From contig CAZPGL010000001.1 of assembly GCA_964586175.1 (NCBI GenBank), positions 1-64,000 of the forward strand: a DNA stretch of 64,000 bases, written 5' to 3'. A program made the translations under genes and the position numbers. The notes under the pieces are model-generated. The model ran no database searches, was not told where the DNA came from, and saw only the letters and a list, made by a program, of their open reading frames with translations. This document shows, piece by piece, positions 26,686 through 35,810 of the stretch. This DNA is from CAZPGL01 sp964586175. GTDB lineage: Bacteria; Actinomycetota; Acidimicrobiia; Acidimicrobiales; MedAcidi-G1. The first letter of the stretch is position 1, and each line of letters begins with the position of its first letter.

Positions 26686-27951
26686 TCAGCCTCCGGCCAG
26701 CAACTCGGCCAACAGGTGTTTCAGCCTGACCGGATCGGCGCTCCCGCAGAACTCCCGGGCACTGTGCATCGCCAACTGGGCGATGCCCAGGTCGACGGTG
26801 CGGATGCCGACGGCCGCCGCGGTCAGGGGCCCGATCGTCGAACCGCACGCCAGGTCCGAACGACTCACGAAGGCCTGTAGAGGCACGCCAGCCCGCTCGG
26901 CGGCCAGCCGGACCTCGGCGGCGCCGGTCGCATCGGTGGCGTAGCGCTCGTTGGCGTTGAACTTCAGCACCGGGCCGCCGTTGAGGGTGACACGGTGGTC
27001 GGGATCGTGACGGTCCGGATAGTTGGGGTGGGTTCCGTGGGCGCCGTCGGCCGACATCACGAGCGAGCGGTCGCTGACCTCGGCGAACGCCTCGGCCGAA
27101 CCCGAGCGGGCCTGGAGGAGCCGCAGGAGCAGGGGAGCGGACGCACCGGTCGTCGAGGTGCTGCCCACCTCCTCATGGTCGTACAGCACCACCACCTGGT
27201 TGACCGGCGCATCGTGGTCGTGGGCGGCCGCCATGGCCTCGATCGCCGCATGGCATGACGCCAGGTTGTCGAGGCGCGGCGCGCTGACGAATTCGTCGCG
27301 GAGCCCGGCCAGGGTCGATGGGGTCAGGTCGTGGAGCATCAGGTCGTGGGACAGCACGGCGTCGGGGTCCACGCCGGCCGAGCCCGCCATGGCCTCGACG
27401 AGGCCCGGACCGTCGGCGATGCCGGTCACGGGCACCAGGTGGCGTTGTCGGTTCAGGACCAGGCCCTTCTGGTTGACCTGGCGGTCCAGGTGGATGGCCA
27501 GCTGTGGAATACGGGCCACCGGCCGGTCCAGGCGGACCAGCACCTCGCAGGGGCCGTCGGGGCCTCGGACGGCGAGCCGCCCCGAACATCCGAGGTCGCG
27601 GTCCAGCCAAGAGTTGTTGAGCGCGCCGCCGTAGACCTCGACTCCCAGGCGTTGCCAGCCCTCGTCGGCCCGGTCGGCCTGGGGCTTCAGCCGCAGGTTC
27701 GGGCTGTCGGTGTGGGCGCCGACGACCCGGAAACCGCCCGGCGCGCCCGGCCGCCCGGAGAAGGCGACCAGGGCGCCACCGGTACGGACGAACGACGGTC
27801 CGCTGGCCGATCCGGCGGCGTCGGCGCCGAGTTCCTCGAACCCCGCAGCCACCAGCCGTCGGGCGGCTTCATCGACCGCGTGGTACGGGCTGGGTGAGGC
27901 GTCGATGAAGGCACAGAGATCGACGGCGAACTGGTTCTCAGGGGAGTCCAT
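26686..27951 (-). CDS. M18-family aminopeptidase (aspartyl aminopeptidase type)
   Basis: This 421-residue zinc peptidase has GAHTDSPNLRLKP, RLDNLASC, VVLYDHEEVGS, the substrate-binding CGSTIGP and the terminal AMHSAREFCG, all hallmarks of M18 enzymes with a dinuclear zinc site. It releases N-terminal acidic residues from peptides in the cytoplasm. ATG 27951 is chosen as the start because homology begins at FAVDLCAFIDASPSPYHAV; the open frame upstream has no family resemblance. Confidence 0.9.
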   Translation of the reverse strand: MDSPENQFAVDLCAFIDASPSPYHAVDEAARRLVAAGFEELGADAAGSASGPSFVRTGGALVAFSGRPGAPGGFRVVGAHTDSPNLRLKPQADRADEGWQRLGVEVYGGALNNSWLDRDLGCSGRLAVRGPDGPCEVLVRLDRPVARIPQLAIHLDRQVNQKGLVLNRQRHLVPVTGIADGPGLVEAMAGSAGVDPDAVLSHDLMLHDLTPSTLAGLRDEFVSAPRLDNLASCHAAIEAMAAAHDHDAPVNQVVVLYDHEEVGSTSTTGASAPLLLRLLQARSGSAEAFAEVSDRSLVMSADGAHGTHPNYPDRHDPDHRVTLNGGPVLKFNANERYATDATGAAEVRLAAERAGVPLQAFVSRSDLACGSTIGPLTAAAVGIRTVDLGIAQLAMHSAREFCGSADPVRLKHLLAELLAGG

Positions 27952-27976
27952 GGCCCTATATTGGTCTGCCGAACCG

Positions 27977-28015
27977 GGGAACACGACGCCCGCCGCCCGG
28001 CAGGGTCGTGTTCCC
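27977..28015. promoter_or_regulatory. Long inverted repeat in the gltB upstream region
   Basis: GGGAACACGAC (27977-27987) and GTCGTGTTCCC (28005-28015) are perfect 11-bp arms around a 17-nt loop. It lies about 140 bp before the gltB ATG and 26 bp before the divergent peptidase start. It could be an operator for a dimeric regulator or an RNA stem in the gltB leader. Confidence 0.55.
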
Positions 28016-28153
28016 ACCACCGCTCGGCGGTGCCCACGATGGGGTGGGGGTTCACGGCGTCCCCTCCTGGGGACCCATCGCTCGGATCGACGACGCTCCA
28101 CAGCGACCACCAGCGCCCAGCCCCGACGTCGAGTAGCCGAGACCTCCCGACCC

Positions 28154-31100
28154 ATGCCCATCGACCTTCCCCCGCCCCAGGGTCTCTACGACCCGACGTT
28201 CGAGCACGACTCGTGCGGCGTGAACTTCGTGTGCCATCTGCGCGGCGAGCGGAGCCACCGGATCGTGGCCCTCGGTATCGGCGCCCTCTGCAAGATGCAG
28301 CATCGGGGCGCCCTGGGGGCCGAGGTCAACACCGGTGACGGGGCCGGTCTGCTCCTGCAGGTACCCGACCGGTTCTACCGGGAGGTCGTGTCCTTCGACC
28401 TTCCGGCCGCCGGCCAGTACGCGACCGGCATTGCCTTCCTTCCCGGCGATGCCATCGAGGCCGCCACCGTCGAGAGCCGCATCGAGGGTCTCGTCGCCGA
28501 CGAGGGCCTGGAGTTGCTCGGCTGGCGGGACGTGCCCGTCGACGACTCGATGATCGGACCGGCCGCCCTGGCGACGGAGCCCCGGTTCCGCCAACTGTTC
28601 GTGGCCGGCCCGCCGGATGGTGACGGCATCCGGCCGACCGGCATCGACCTTGACCGGCTGGCGTACGTGCTGCGCAAGCGGGCCGAGCACGAGATCCACG
28701 TCGGAGGCGGAGACGCCGATGATCCCGCAGGCATGGGATCGGCATCCGAAGCCCACGACGGCGTCTACTTCCCGTCCCTGTCGTCGCGGACCATCGTGTA
28801 CAAGGGCATGCTCACCACCCCGCAGCTGGCCGAGTTCTACCCGGACCTCACCGACGAGCGGGTCGAGAGTGCCCTGGCCCTCGTCCACTCACGCTTCTCG
28901 ACCAACACCTTCCCGTCGTGGCCGCTGGCCCACCCGTACCGCCTGATCGCCCACAATGGCGAGATCAACACGGTGCAGGGCAACCGCAACTGGATGCGAG
29001 CCCGCGAGGCCCTGCTGGCCACCGACCTTCTCCCCGGCGACCTGAACCGGATCTTCCCGGTCTGCACGCCCGGCGCCAGCGACACTGCCGGATTCGACGA
29101 GGCCCTCGAGTTGTTGACCATGGGCGGATTCCCGCTGCCCGAAGCGGTGCTCATGATGATCCCCGAGCCCTGGGAGAACCACGAGTCCATGCCCGACGAG
29201 CGCCGGGCGTTCTACGAGTACCACGCCGCCCTCATGGAACCCTGGGACGGTCCAGCGTCCATCGCCTTCACCGACGGCACCGTCATCGGGGCCGTCCTCG
29301 ACCGCAACGGCTTGCGCCCCAGCCGCTACTGGGTGACCGACGACGACCTCGTCGTGATGGCCAGCGAGGTCGGTGTCGTCGACGTCCCCTCGGCGTCGGT
29401 CGTCGAGAAGGGTCGGCTCCAGCCCGGACGCATGTTCCTCATCGACACCGAACAGGGCCGCATCATCCGGGACGACGAGATCAAGGCCGACCTGGCGTCA
29501 GCCCGCCCTTACCGGGCGTGGCTCGACGCCAACCTGGTGCACCTCACGGACCTGCCGGCCGCTGCCCGCGACCTGCGCGACGAAGGCACGCCGATCCAGC
29601 GTCAGCAGGCCTTCGGCTACACCCACGAGGACCTCAAGTTGCTGGTGGCTCCCATGGCGCGCGACGCCAAGGGTCCCATCGGTTCGATGGGCACCGACAC
29701 CCCGGTTGCCGCGCTCTCCTCGCGTCCACGGATGCTCTTCGACTACTTCCAGCAACTGTTCGCCCAGGTCACCAACCCGCCGCTCGACGCCATCCGCGAG
29801 GAGCTCATCACCGCGGTGTGTGCGATGATCGGGCCACGCCCCAACCTGTTGGACCCCGACGCAGCCGGCTGCCGGCAGATCCACATCCCGCACCCGGTGC
29901 TCACCGAGGACGATCTGGCCCGACTGCTCGGTGACGGTGACCGGCCAGCCGAGCTCACCCCGACGATCCTCGACGCCCGGTACCCGGTCGCCGAGGGCGG
30001 TGCCGGGCTGGCCGCGGCCCTTCAGCGGCTACGCGAGGACGCATCGGCGGCCATCGCCGACGGGGCGGGCATCATCGTCATCAGCGACCGGGGAGTCGAC
30101 GCTGAATCGGCCCCGGTTCCCAGCCTGCTGGCCGTGGGTGCCGTCCACCACCATCTGATCGCCGAGAAGTCCCGGACCCAGGTCGGGCTGGTCGTCGAGG
30201 CCGGCGATGCCCGTGAGATGCACCACGTCGCCCTGCTCCTCGGCTACGGCGCCTCCGCCGTCTGCCCGTACGTGGCCTTCGAGGCCATCGACGAGATGAT
30301 CGCGGCCGGCATGTACGGGCTGGAGACCACCATGGATCCGGCCCTGGCCCGGGCCAACTACATCACGGCCTGCGACAAGGGCATTCTCAAGATCATGTCC
30401 AAGATGGGCATCTCCACCGTGGCGTCGTACACCGGGGCCCAGATCTTCGAAGCCATCGGGCTGGGCGACGAGGTGGTCGATGAGTGCTTCGCCGGCACCG
30501 TCAGCCGGCTGGGTGGTGTCGGCTTCGACGTGCTGGCCACCGAGGTGGCGAGCCGGCACGCCGTGGCCTTTCCGGCCAACCCGACCGAACGGGCCCACCG
30601 CACCCTGGAGGTGGGCGGCGAGTACCAGTGGCGACGGGACGGCGAGTACCACCTGTTCAACCCGGAGACGGTGTTCCGCCTCCAGCACGCCACCCGTGAG
30701 GGTCGTTACGACATCTTCAAGCAGTACACGAGCGCCGTCGACGGCCACGCCTCCAACCTGGCCACCCTGCGGGGCCTGTTCCGCTTCCGGGACGACCTGC
30801 GGCCACCCGTCCCCATCGACGAGGTGGAGCCGGTGTCGGAGATCGTCAAGCGGTTCGCCACCGGCGCCATGTCGTACGGGTCGATCTCGGCCGAGGCCCA
30901 CGAGACCCTGGCCGTGGCCATGAACCGCATCGGCGGCAAGTCCAACACCGGCGAGGGGGGCGAGGATCCCGAACGGTACGTGCCCGACGCCAACGGCGAC
31001 CTCCGACGGTCGGCCATCAAGCAGGTGGCCTCGGGGCGCTTTGGCGTGACCTCCGAGTACCTGGTCAACAGCGACGACCTCCAGATCAAGATGGCCCAAG

Positions 31101-32770
31101 GGGCCAAGCCGGGGGAGGGCGGGCAGCTGCCCGGTCACAAGGTGTATCCGTGGATCGCCAAGACCCGGCATTCGACCCCGGGAGTCGGCCTGATCTCGCC
31201 CCCGCCCCACCACGACATCTACTCCATCGAGGACCTGGCCCAGCTCATCTACGACCTCAAGAACTCGAACCCGGTGAGCCGGGTCCACGTCAAGCTGGTG
31301 GCCGAGGTCGGGGTCGGCACGGTGGCCGCCGGCGTTGCCAAGGCCCATGCCGACGTGGTCCTGATCTCCGGGCACGACGGGGGCACCGGGGCGTCACCGC
31401 TCGCGTCCATCAAGCACGCCGGCGCCCCGTGGGAACTGGGGCTGGCCGAGACCCAGCAGACCTTGCTGTTGAACCGGCTCCGCGACCGCATCTGTGTGCA
31501 GGTGGACGGTCAACTCAAGACCGGCCGCGACGTCATGATCGCCGCCCTGCTGGGTGCCGACGAGTTCGGCTTCGCCACCGCGCCGCTGGTGGTCTCGGGC
31601 TGCGTCATGATGCGGGTCTGCCACCTCGACACCTGTCCGGTCGGCGTCGCCACCCAGAACCCGGAGCTGCGCAAGAAGTTCAGCGGCCGCCCTGAGTTCG
31701 TCGTCAACTTCTTCGAGTACATCGCCGAGGAGGTACGCGAGCTCCTGGCGCAGCTGGGCTTCCGGACGATCGCCGAGGCCGTCGGCCAGGTCGAGTGCCT
31801 CGACGTGGACCGGGCCGTCCAGCACTGGAAGGCCGACGGTCTGGACCTGCGGCCCATCCTGCATGTCCCCGACCTGGCCGACGATGCAGCCCGCCGGCAG
31901 ATCGCCGACCAGGACCATGGGCTCGACCACATCCTGGACCGGACCCTCATCGCCGAGGCCACTCCCGCCCTCGACGACGGGACGCCGGTCATCATCGACA
32001 CGCCGATCGGCAACGTCGACCGTTCCACCGGCACCATGCTCGGCTACGAGCTGACCCGCCGCCATGGGGGAGCGGGGCTGCCCGACGACACCATCTCCGT
32101 CACCCTTACGGGCTCGGCCGGGAACAGCTTCGGTGCGTTCGTCCCCAAGGGCATCAGCCTGCGCCTGACCGGCGACGCCAACGACTACGTCGGCAAGGGT
32201 CTCTCCGGCGGCCTGCTCGTCGTGCGGCCACCTGCCGACTCGCCGTTCCGGGCCGAGGACCAGGTCATCGCCGGCAACGTCATCCTCTACGGGGCCACCA
32301 GCGGCAAGGCCTTCATCCGCGGCGTGGTGGGAGAGCGCTTCTGCGTCCGCAACTCGGGGGCCACGGCCGTCGTCGAGTCCGTCGGCGACCATGCCTGCGA
32401 GTACATGACCGGTGGCCGTGCCGTCATCCTCGGCTCCACCGGCCGCAACTTCGCCGCCGGCATGTCCGGCGGCATCGCCTTCGTGCTCGACGAGGACGGA
32501 TCGTTCCCGCCCCTCGTGAATCCCGAGATGGTCAGCCTCGAGGCGCCCGACTCCGACGACCGCGAGTGGCTGCACATGATCGTGGAGCGCCACCTCGCTG
32601 AGACGGGCTCGACGGTTGCCGAACGGCTGCTCGCCACCTGGGACACCGCCGTCGAACGCTTCGTCAAGGTCATGCCGACCGACTTCAAACGGGTCCTGGA
32701 GGCGGCGGCCGCCGCCAGGGCCGACGGACGGGACGAGGTGGCCGCCATCATGGCCTCCTCGGGCAGATGA
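28154..32770 (+). CDS. gltB: Glutamate synthase large (alpha) subunit
   Basis: This 1538-residue enzyme makes glutamate from glutamine and 2-oxoglutarate. Domain order is class II glutamine amidotransferase (C21 in HDSCGVNF becomes the N-terminal nucleophile after removal of a 20-residue propeptide), central domain, FMN-binding synthase domain and C-terminal GXGXG domain (GSAGNSFGAFVPKG). The 3Fe-4S ligands are C1150, C1156 and C1161. ATG 28154 is chosen because the propeptide then has normal length. gltD follows after 15 bp. Confidence 0.95.
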   Translation: MPIDLPPPQGLYDPTFEHDSCGVNFVCHLRGERSHRIVALGIGALCKMQHRGALGAEVNTGDGAGLLLQVPDRFYREVVSFDLPAAGQYATGIAFLPGDAIEAATVESRIEGLVADEGLELLGWRDVPVDDSMIGPAALATEPRFRQLFVAGPPDGDGIRPTGIDLDRLAYVLRKRAEHEIHVGGGDADDPAGMGSASEAHDGVYFPSLSSRTIVYKGMLTTPQLAEFYPDLTDERVESALALVHSRFSTNTFPSWPLAHPYRLIAHNGEINTVQGNRNWMRAREALLATDLLPGDLNRIFPVCTPGASDTAGFDEALELLTMGGFPLPEAVLMMIPEPWENHESMPDERRAFYEYHAALMEPWDGPASIAFTDGTVIGAVLDRNGLRPSRYWVTDDDLVVMASEVGVVDVPSASVVEKGRLQPGRMFLIDTEQGRIIRDDEIKADLASARPYRAWLDANLVHLTDLPAAARDLRDEGTPIQRQQAFGYTHEDLKLLVAPMARDAKGPIGSMGTDTPVAALSSRPRMLFDYFQQLFAQVTNPPLDAIREELITAVCAMIGPRPNLLDPDAAGCRQIHIPHPVLTEDDLARLLGDGDRPAELTPTILDARYPVAEGGAGLAAALQRLREDASAAIADGAGIIVISDRGVDAESAPVPSLLAVGAVHHHLIAEKSRTQVGLVVEAGDAREMHHVALLLGYGASAVCPYVAFEAIDEMIAAGMYGLETTMDPALARANYITACDKGILKIMSKMGISTVASYTGAQIFEAIGLGDEVVDECFAGTVSRLGGVGFDVLATEVASRHAVAFPANPTERAHRTLEVGGEYQWRRDGEYHLFNPETVFRLQHATREGRYDIFKQYTSAVDGHASNLATLRGLFRFRDDLRPPVPIDEVEPVSEIVKRFATGAMSYGSISAEAHETLAVAMNRIGGKSNTGEGGEDPERYVPDANGDLRRSAIKQVASGRFGVTSEYLVNSDDLQIKMAQGAKPGEGGQLPGHKVYPWIAKTRHSTPGVGLISPPPHHDIYSIEDLAQLIYDLKNSNPVSRVHVKLVAEVGVGTVAAGVAKAHADVVLISGHDGGTGASPLASIKHAGAPWELGLAETQQTLLLNRLRDRICVQVDGQLKTGRDVMIAALLGADEFGFATAPLVVSGCVMMRVCHLDTCPVGVATQNPELRKKFSGRPEFVVNFFEYIAEEVRELLAQLGFRTIAEAVGQVECLDVDRAVQHWKADGLDLRPILHVPDLADDAARRQIADQDHGLDHILDRTLIAEATPALDDGTPVIIDTPIGNVDRSTGTMLGYELTRRHGGAGLPDDTISVTLTGSAGNSFGAFVPKGISLRLTGDANDYVGKGLSGGLLVVRPPADSPFRAEDQVIAGNVILYGATSGKAFIRGVVGERFCVRNSGATAVVESVGDHACEYMTGGRAVILGSTGRNFAAGMSGGIAFVLDEDGSFPPLVNPEMVSLEAPDSDDREWLHMIVERHLAETGSTVAERLLATWDTAVERFVKVMPTDFKRVLEAAAAARADGRDEVAAIMASSGR

Positions 32771-32785
32771 GAGCCGGGCTGGACG

Positions 32786-34246
32786 ATGGGTGATCCACGG
32801 GGCTTCCTCAAGCACGACCGCCAGTTGCCCGACCGGCGGTCAGTGCCGGTCCGACTCCGCGATTGGCGTGAGGTGTACCAGCCGTTCCCCGAAGAGGACC
32901 TGACCCGTCAGGCCGGGCGATGCATGGACTGCGGTATCCCGTTCTGCAACAACGGCTGCCCGTTGGGCAACCTCATCCCGGACTGGAATGACCTTACCTA
33001 CCGGGGTCACTGGCAGGCCGCCATCGAGCGCCTCCACGCAACCAACAACTTCCCGGAGTTCACCGGCCGCCTCTGCCCGGCACCGTGTGAGGCGGCCTGC
33101 GTACTCGGCATCAACGAGCCGCCGGTGACCATCAAGCAGGTCGAGGTCAGCATCATCGACCGGGCCTGGGAAGAAGGCTGGATCAGCCCGGTGCGTTCCG
33201 ACGAGAACACCGGGCAGCGGGTCGCCGTGGTCGGTTCGGGTCCCGCCGGGCTGGCCGCCGCCCAGCAGCTCACCCGGGCCGGCCACGAGGTCGTGGTGTT
33301 CGAGCGGGCCGACCGGATCGGCGGCCTGCTCAGGTACGGCATCCCCGAGTTCAAGATGGAGAAGCGGCATCTGGACCGCCGCCTCGCCCAGATGGAGGCC
33401 GAAGGCACCGAGTTCCGCACCAACACGTCGGTCGGCGAGGACCTGTCGGTCGACGAGCTGCGGGCCGACTACGACGCCGTGGTGCTGGCCTGTGGGGCCA
33501 CCCAGTGGCGCGACCTGCCGATCCCGGGCCGGGAGTACGACGGGATCCTCCAGGCCATGGAGTTCCTGCCGTGGGCCAACAAGGTCCAGGAGGGCGACCT
33601 CGACGCCCCGCCGGTGACCGCTGAAGGCAAGCACGTCATCATCATCGGCGGGGGCGACACCGGTGCCGACTGTCTCGGCACCTCACACCGCCAGGGAGCG
33701 GCGTCGGTCCACCAGTTCGAGATCATGCCCCGACCGCCCGAGACCCGCCCCGACGCCAACCCGTGGCCGACGTGGCCCATGCTGTACCGGGTGACATCGG
33801 CCCACGAGGAGGGCGGCGAGCGGGAGTACGCCATCAACACCGAGGCCTTCCTGGGCGAGGACGGCCGGGTCACCGCCCTGCGCACCCACCGGGTCGAGCA
33901 GGTGTTCGCCGATGGCCGGATGTCGTTCGAACCGGTGCCCGGATCGGAACAGGAGTTCCCCGCCGACCTGGTGCTGCTGGCCATGGGCTTCACCGGTCCC
34001 GAGCAGGGGCCGCTGACCGAAGGGCTCGGCGTCGATCTCGACGCCCGCGGCAACGTGGCCCGGGACGACACCTACGCCACCAACGTCGACGGCGTGTTCG
34101 TGGCCGGCGACATGGGCCGAGGGCAGTCGCTGATCGTCTGGGCCATCGCCGAAGGCCGGTCGGCCGCCCGGGCCGTGGACCAGTACCTCACCGGGGCCAG
34201 CTCCCTTCCCGCGCCCATCGCCCCCACGGCGGCTCCACTCCGCTGA
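32786..34246 (+). CDS. gltD: Glutamate synthase small (beta) subunit
   Basis: This 486-residue NADPH-oxidising subunit feeds electrons to GltB. N-terminal cysteines C46, C49, C54 and C58 (CMDCGIPFCNNGC) and CPAPCEAAC bind 4Fe-4S clusters. The FAD motif VVGSGPAGLAAA and NAD(P)H motif IIGGGDTGADC follow, and the C-terminal VFVAGDMGRGQSLIVWAI completes the FAD site. It forms an operon with gltB for ammonium assimilation. Confidence 0.95.
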   Translation: MGDPRGFLKHDRQLPDRRSVPVRLRDWREVYQPFPEEDLTRQAGRCMDCGIPFCNNGCPLGNLIPDWNDLTYRGHWQAAIERLHATNNFPEFTGRLCPAPCEAACVLGINEPPVTIKQVEVSIIDRAWEEGWISPVRSDENTGQRVAVVGSGPAGLAAAQQLTRAGHEVVVFERADRIGGLLRYGIPEFKMEKRHLDRRLAQMEAEGTEFRTNTSVGEDLSVDELRADYDAVVLACGATQWRDLPIPGREYDGILQAMEFLPWANKVQEGDLDAPPVTAEGKHVIIIGGGDTGADCLGTSHRQGAASVHQFEIMPRPPETRPDANPWPTWPMLYRVTSAHEEGGEREYAINTEAFLGEDGRVTALRTHRVEQVFADGRMSFEPVPGSEQEFPADLVLLAMGFTGPEQGPLTEGLGVDLDARGNVARDDTYATNVDGVFVAGDMGRGQSLIVWAIAEGRSAARAVDQYLTGASSLPAPIAPTAAPLR

Positions 34247-34250
34247 ACCC

Positions 34251-35114
34251 ATGGAGCCCCGGGCCCAGCTGATCGTGGTCCACCGTGATCGGGCCACCAC
34301 CTGCCTGGCCACCGTCGGCCGATTCGTCGACCAGGCAGACCTCGCCGTCACCGTGGTCGACAACGGCTCCTGCCCCGAGGAGCTGGCCATCCTGGAGTCG
34401 GGACTGGCCCCCGAGGTGGATCTCATCCGCCACGGCGCCAACGCCGGCTTCGGCCCGGGAGCCAACGCCGGGCTCCGGCGCTGGCTGGCCTCGACGGGTT
34501 CCGATGTGTGCCTGGTCGCCCCCCACGACGCTCGACCGCTCCCCGGGACGGTCGACGCCCTGCTGGATGCGATGGACCGTCGCCCCCGGGCCGGCCTCGC
34601 CAGTGCCGACGTGGGGGACGGGGCGGTGCCCCGGATCCAGCCGTTTCTCGGGCCGATCGACGAGCCGGCCGACGATGCCGCCGGCTGGCAGGCGGCCGAC
34701 TATCCCCACGGCACCCTCATGGCCGCCCGGCGGGCCTGTCTCGACGACATCGGCCTGTTCGACGAGCGCTACTTCGCCTACTGCGAGGAAGCCGACCTGG
34801 GGCTGCGGGCCACCAGGGCCGGCTGGGAGGTGGGTGTGGTCGCCGGAGCCCTCGTCGAGAACCCGGAGAGCAACACGCCGGCGGCGGTCATCGACTACCT
34901 CATGGTCCGCAACACCCTGCTGCTGCTCCGGACCCATTTCGGCCGCCGCCAGCAGTTGTTCCGTCTCGGCGTGGCCCTGGCCGAACAGGTCGTGGGGCGG
35001 TGGCGGCCCGGCGTCAAGAGCCCCTACCACACGGCACGGGCCCGCCGGCTGGCCATCCGGGACGCCTGTCGCGGTCGATTCGGTCCGCCTCCGGCCGCAC
35101 TGCGACGGGGCTAG
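34251..35114 (+). CDS. GT2-family glycosyltransferase
   Basis: This 287-residue protein has a GT-A fold pattern: LIVVHRDRATTCLATVGRF, VVDNGSCPE, LIRHGANAGFGPGANAGLR and RYFAYCEEADLGLRA, which resembles rhamnosyltransferase-type family 2 enzymes. The usual DxD appears as HDARP. It probably adds a sugar to a cell-surface polymer. It starts 4 bp after gltD; the 3' end overlaps the convergent hydrolase by 4 bp. Confidence 0.8.
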   Translation: MEPRAQLIVVHRDRATTCLATVGRFVDQADLAVTVVDNGSCPEELAILESGLAPEVDLIRHGANAGFGPGANAGLRRWLASTGSDVCLVAPHDARPLPGTVDALLDAMDRRPRAGLASADVGDGAVPRIQPFLGPIDEPADDAAGWQAADYPHGTLMAARRACLDDIGLFDERYFAYCEEADLGLRATRAGWEVGVVAGALVENPESNTPAAVIDYLMVRNTLLLLRTHFGRRQQLFRLGVALAEQVVGRWRPGVKSPYHTARARRLAIRDACRGRFGPPPAALRRG

Positions 35115-35797
35115 AAGGGCTGGGCGTCCAGGAACGTCAGGGCCGCGTCGATGCAGCCGAAGTCCTTGGGGGTGGCGAAGTGGTCGACCCCGGCCAGGAC
35201 GCGCAGCGAGGCGTCGGGAAGGGCCTCGACGAGGGGCTCGCCGGGACCGGCGAAGTCGCGGTCGCCGATGACGACGAGGACGGGCACCGTGACCTGCCCC
35301 AGCAGCCCGGCGGTGATGGGCACGTCCACCGGCCGGGTGAGAAACGCCACCAGGGCCTCCCGGTCTGCGCCCGGTGACTCGGGGAGGTTGGCGAAGTAGC
35401 GGAGTTCCGGGTCGGCCGCTTCTCCGGTCCGCACCGCCTCGACCATCGCCCGGCCACGCTCCGGGTCGGGTTCGAGCAGGCTCTGCCCGACGCCGGCGAC
35501 GACGACGCGGTGGAACCGCTCGGGGTGATGGGCGGCCAGCCACAGAAGGGTCCGCGCCCCGTACGAGAAACCCACCGCATCGACCGGCTCATCGGGGAGG
35601 GCGTTGAGGACCTCTGCCTCGAGATGTCGATAGGCCTCGGGGTCGGTGGGCTTGGCGGCACCGCCGTGCCCGGGAAGATCCACCCCGACGACGGTCCGGC
35701 CTGCCTCGGTGAGCAGGTCGGCCCACCCGTTGGCCACCCATGTCTCGGCGTACGACGTGCCGAACCCGTGGAGCAGCAGCACGGGGGGACCGGTCAT
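35111..35797 (-). CDS. Alpha/beta-fold hydrolase
   Basis: This 228-residue hydrolase has oxyanion motif LLHGFGTS, nucleophile elbow GFSYGAR, acid in IGDRDFAGP and catalytic His in GVDHFATPKD. It resembles small esterase or carboxylesterase-like enzymes; the substrate is unknown. The ATG is 7 nt after a TAGCGT box whose TAG is also the stop codon of the gene upstream, so it has its own leaderless transcript. Confidence 0.83.
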   Translation of the reverse strand: MTGPPVLLLHGFGTSYAETWVANGWADLLTEAGRTVVGVDLPGHGGAAKPTDPEAYRHLEAEVLNALPDEPVDAVGFSYGARTLLWLAAHHPERFHRVVVAGVGQSLLEPDPERGRAMVEAVRTGEAADPELRYFANLPESPGADREALVAFLTRPVDVPITAGLLGQVTVPVLVVIGDRDFAGPGEPLVEALPDASLRVLAGVDHFATPKDFGCIDAALTFLDAQPF

Positions 35798-35804
35798 GAC
35801 GGCG

Positions 35805-35810
35805 ACGCTA
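35805..35810 (-). promoter_or_regulatory. -10 box made from the upstream stop codon
   Basis: TAGCGT begins with the TAG stop (35808-35810) of the sugar-dehydrogenase-like gene and ends 7 nt before the hydrolase ATG. Confidence 0.5.

Noticed and set aside
27710..28153. N-terminal extension of gltB to an upstream start
   Set aside because: It would overlap the divergent peptidase gene and give a propeptide far longer than the family's; the nucleophile Cys fits the ATG at 28154.
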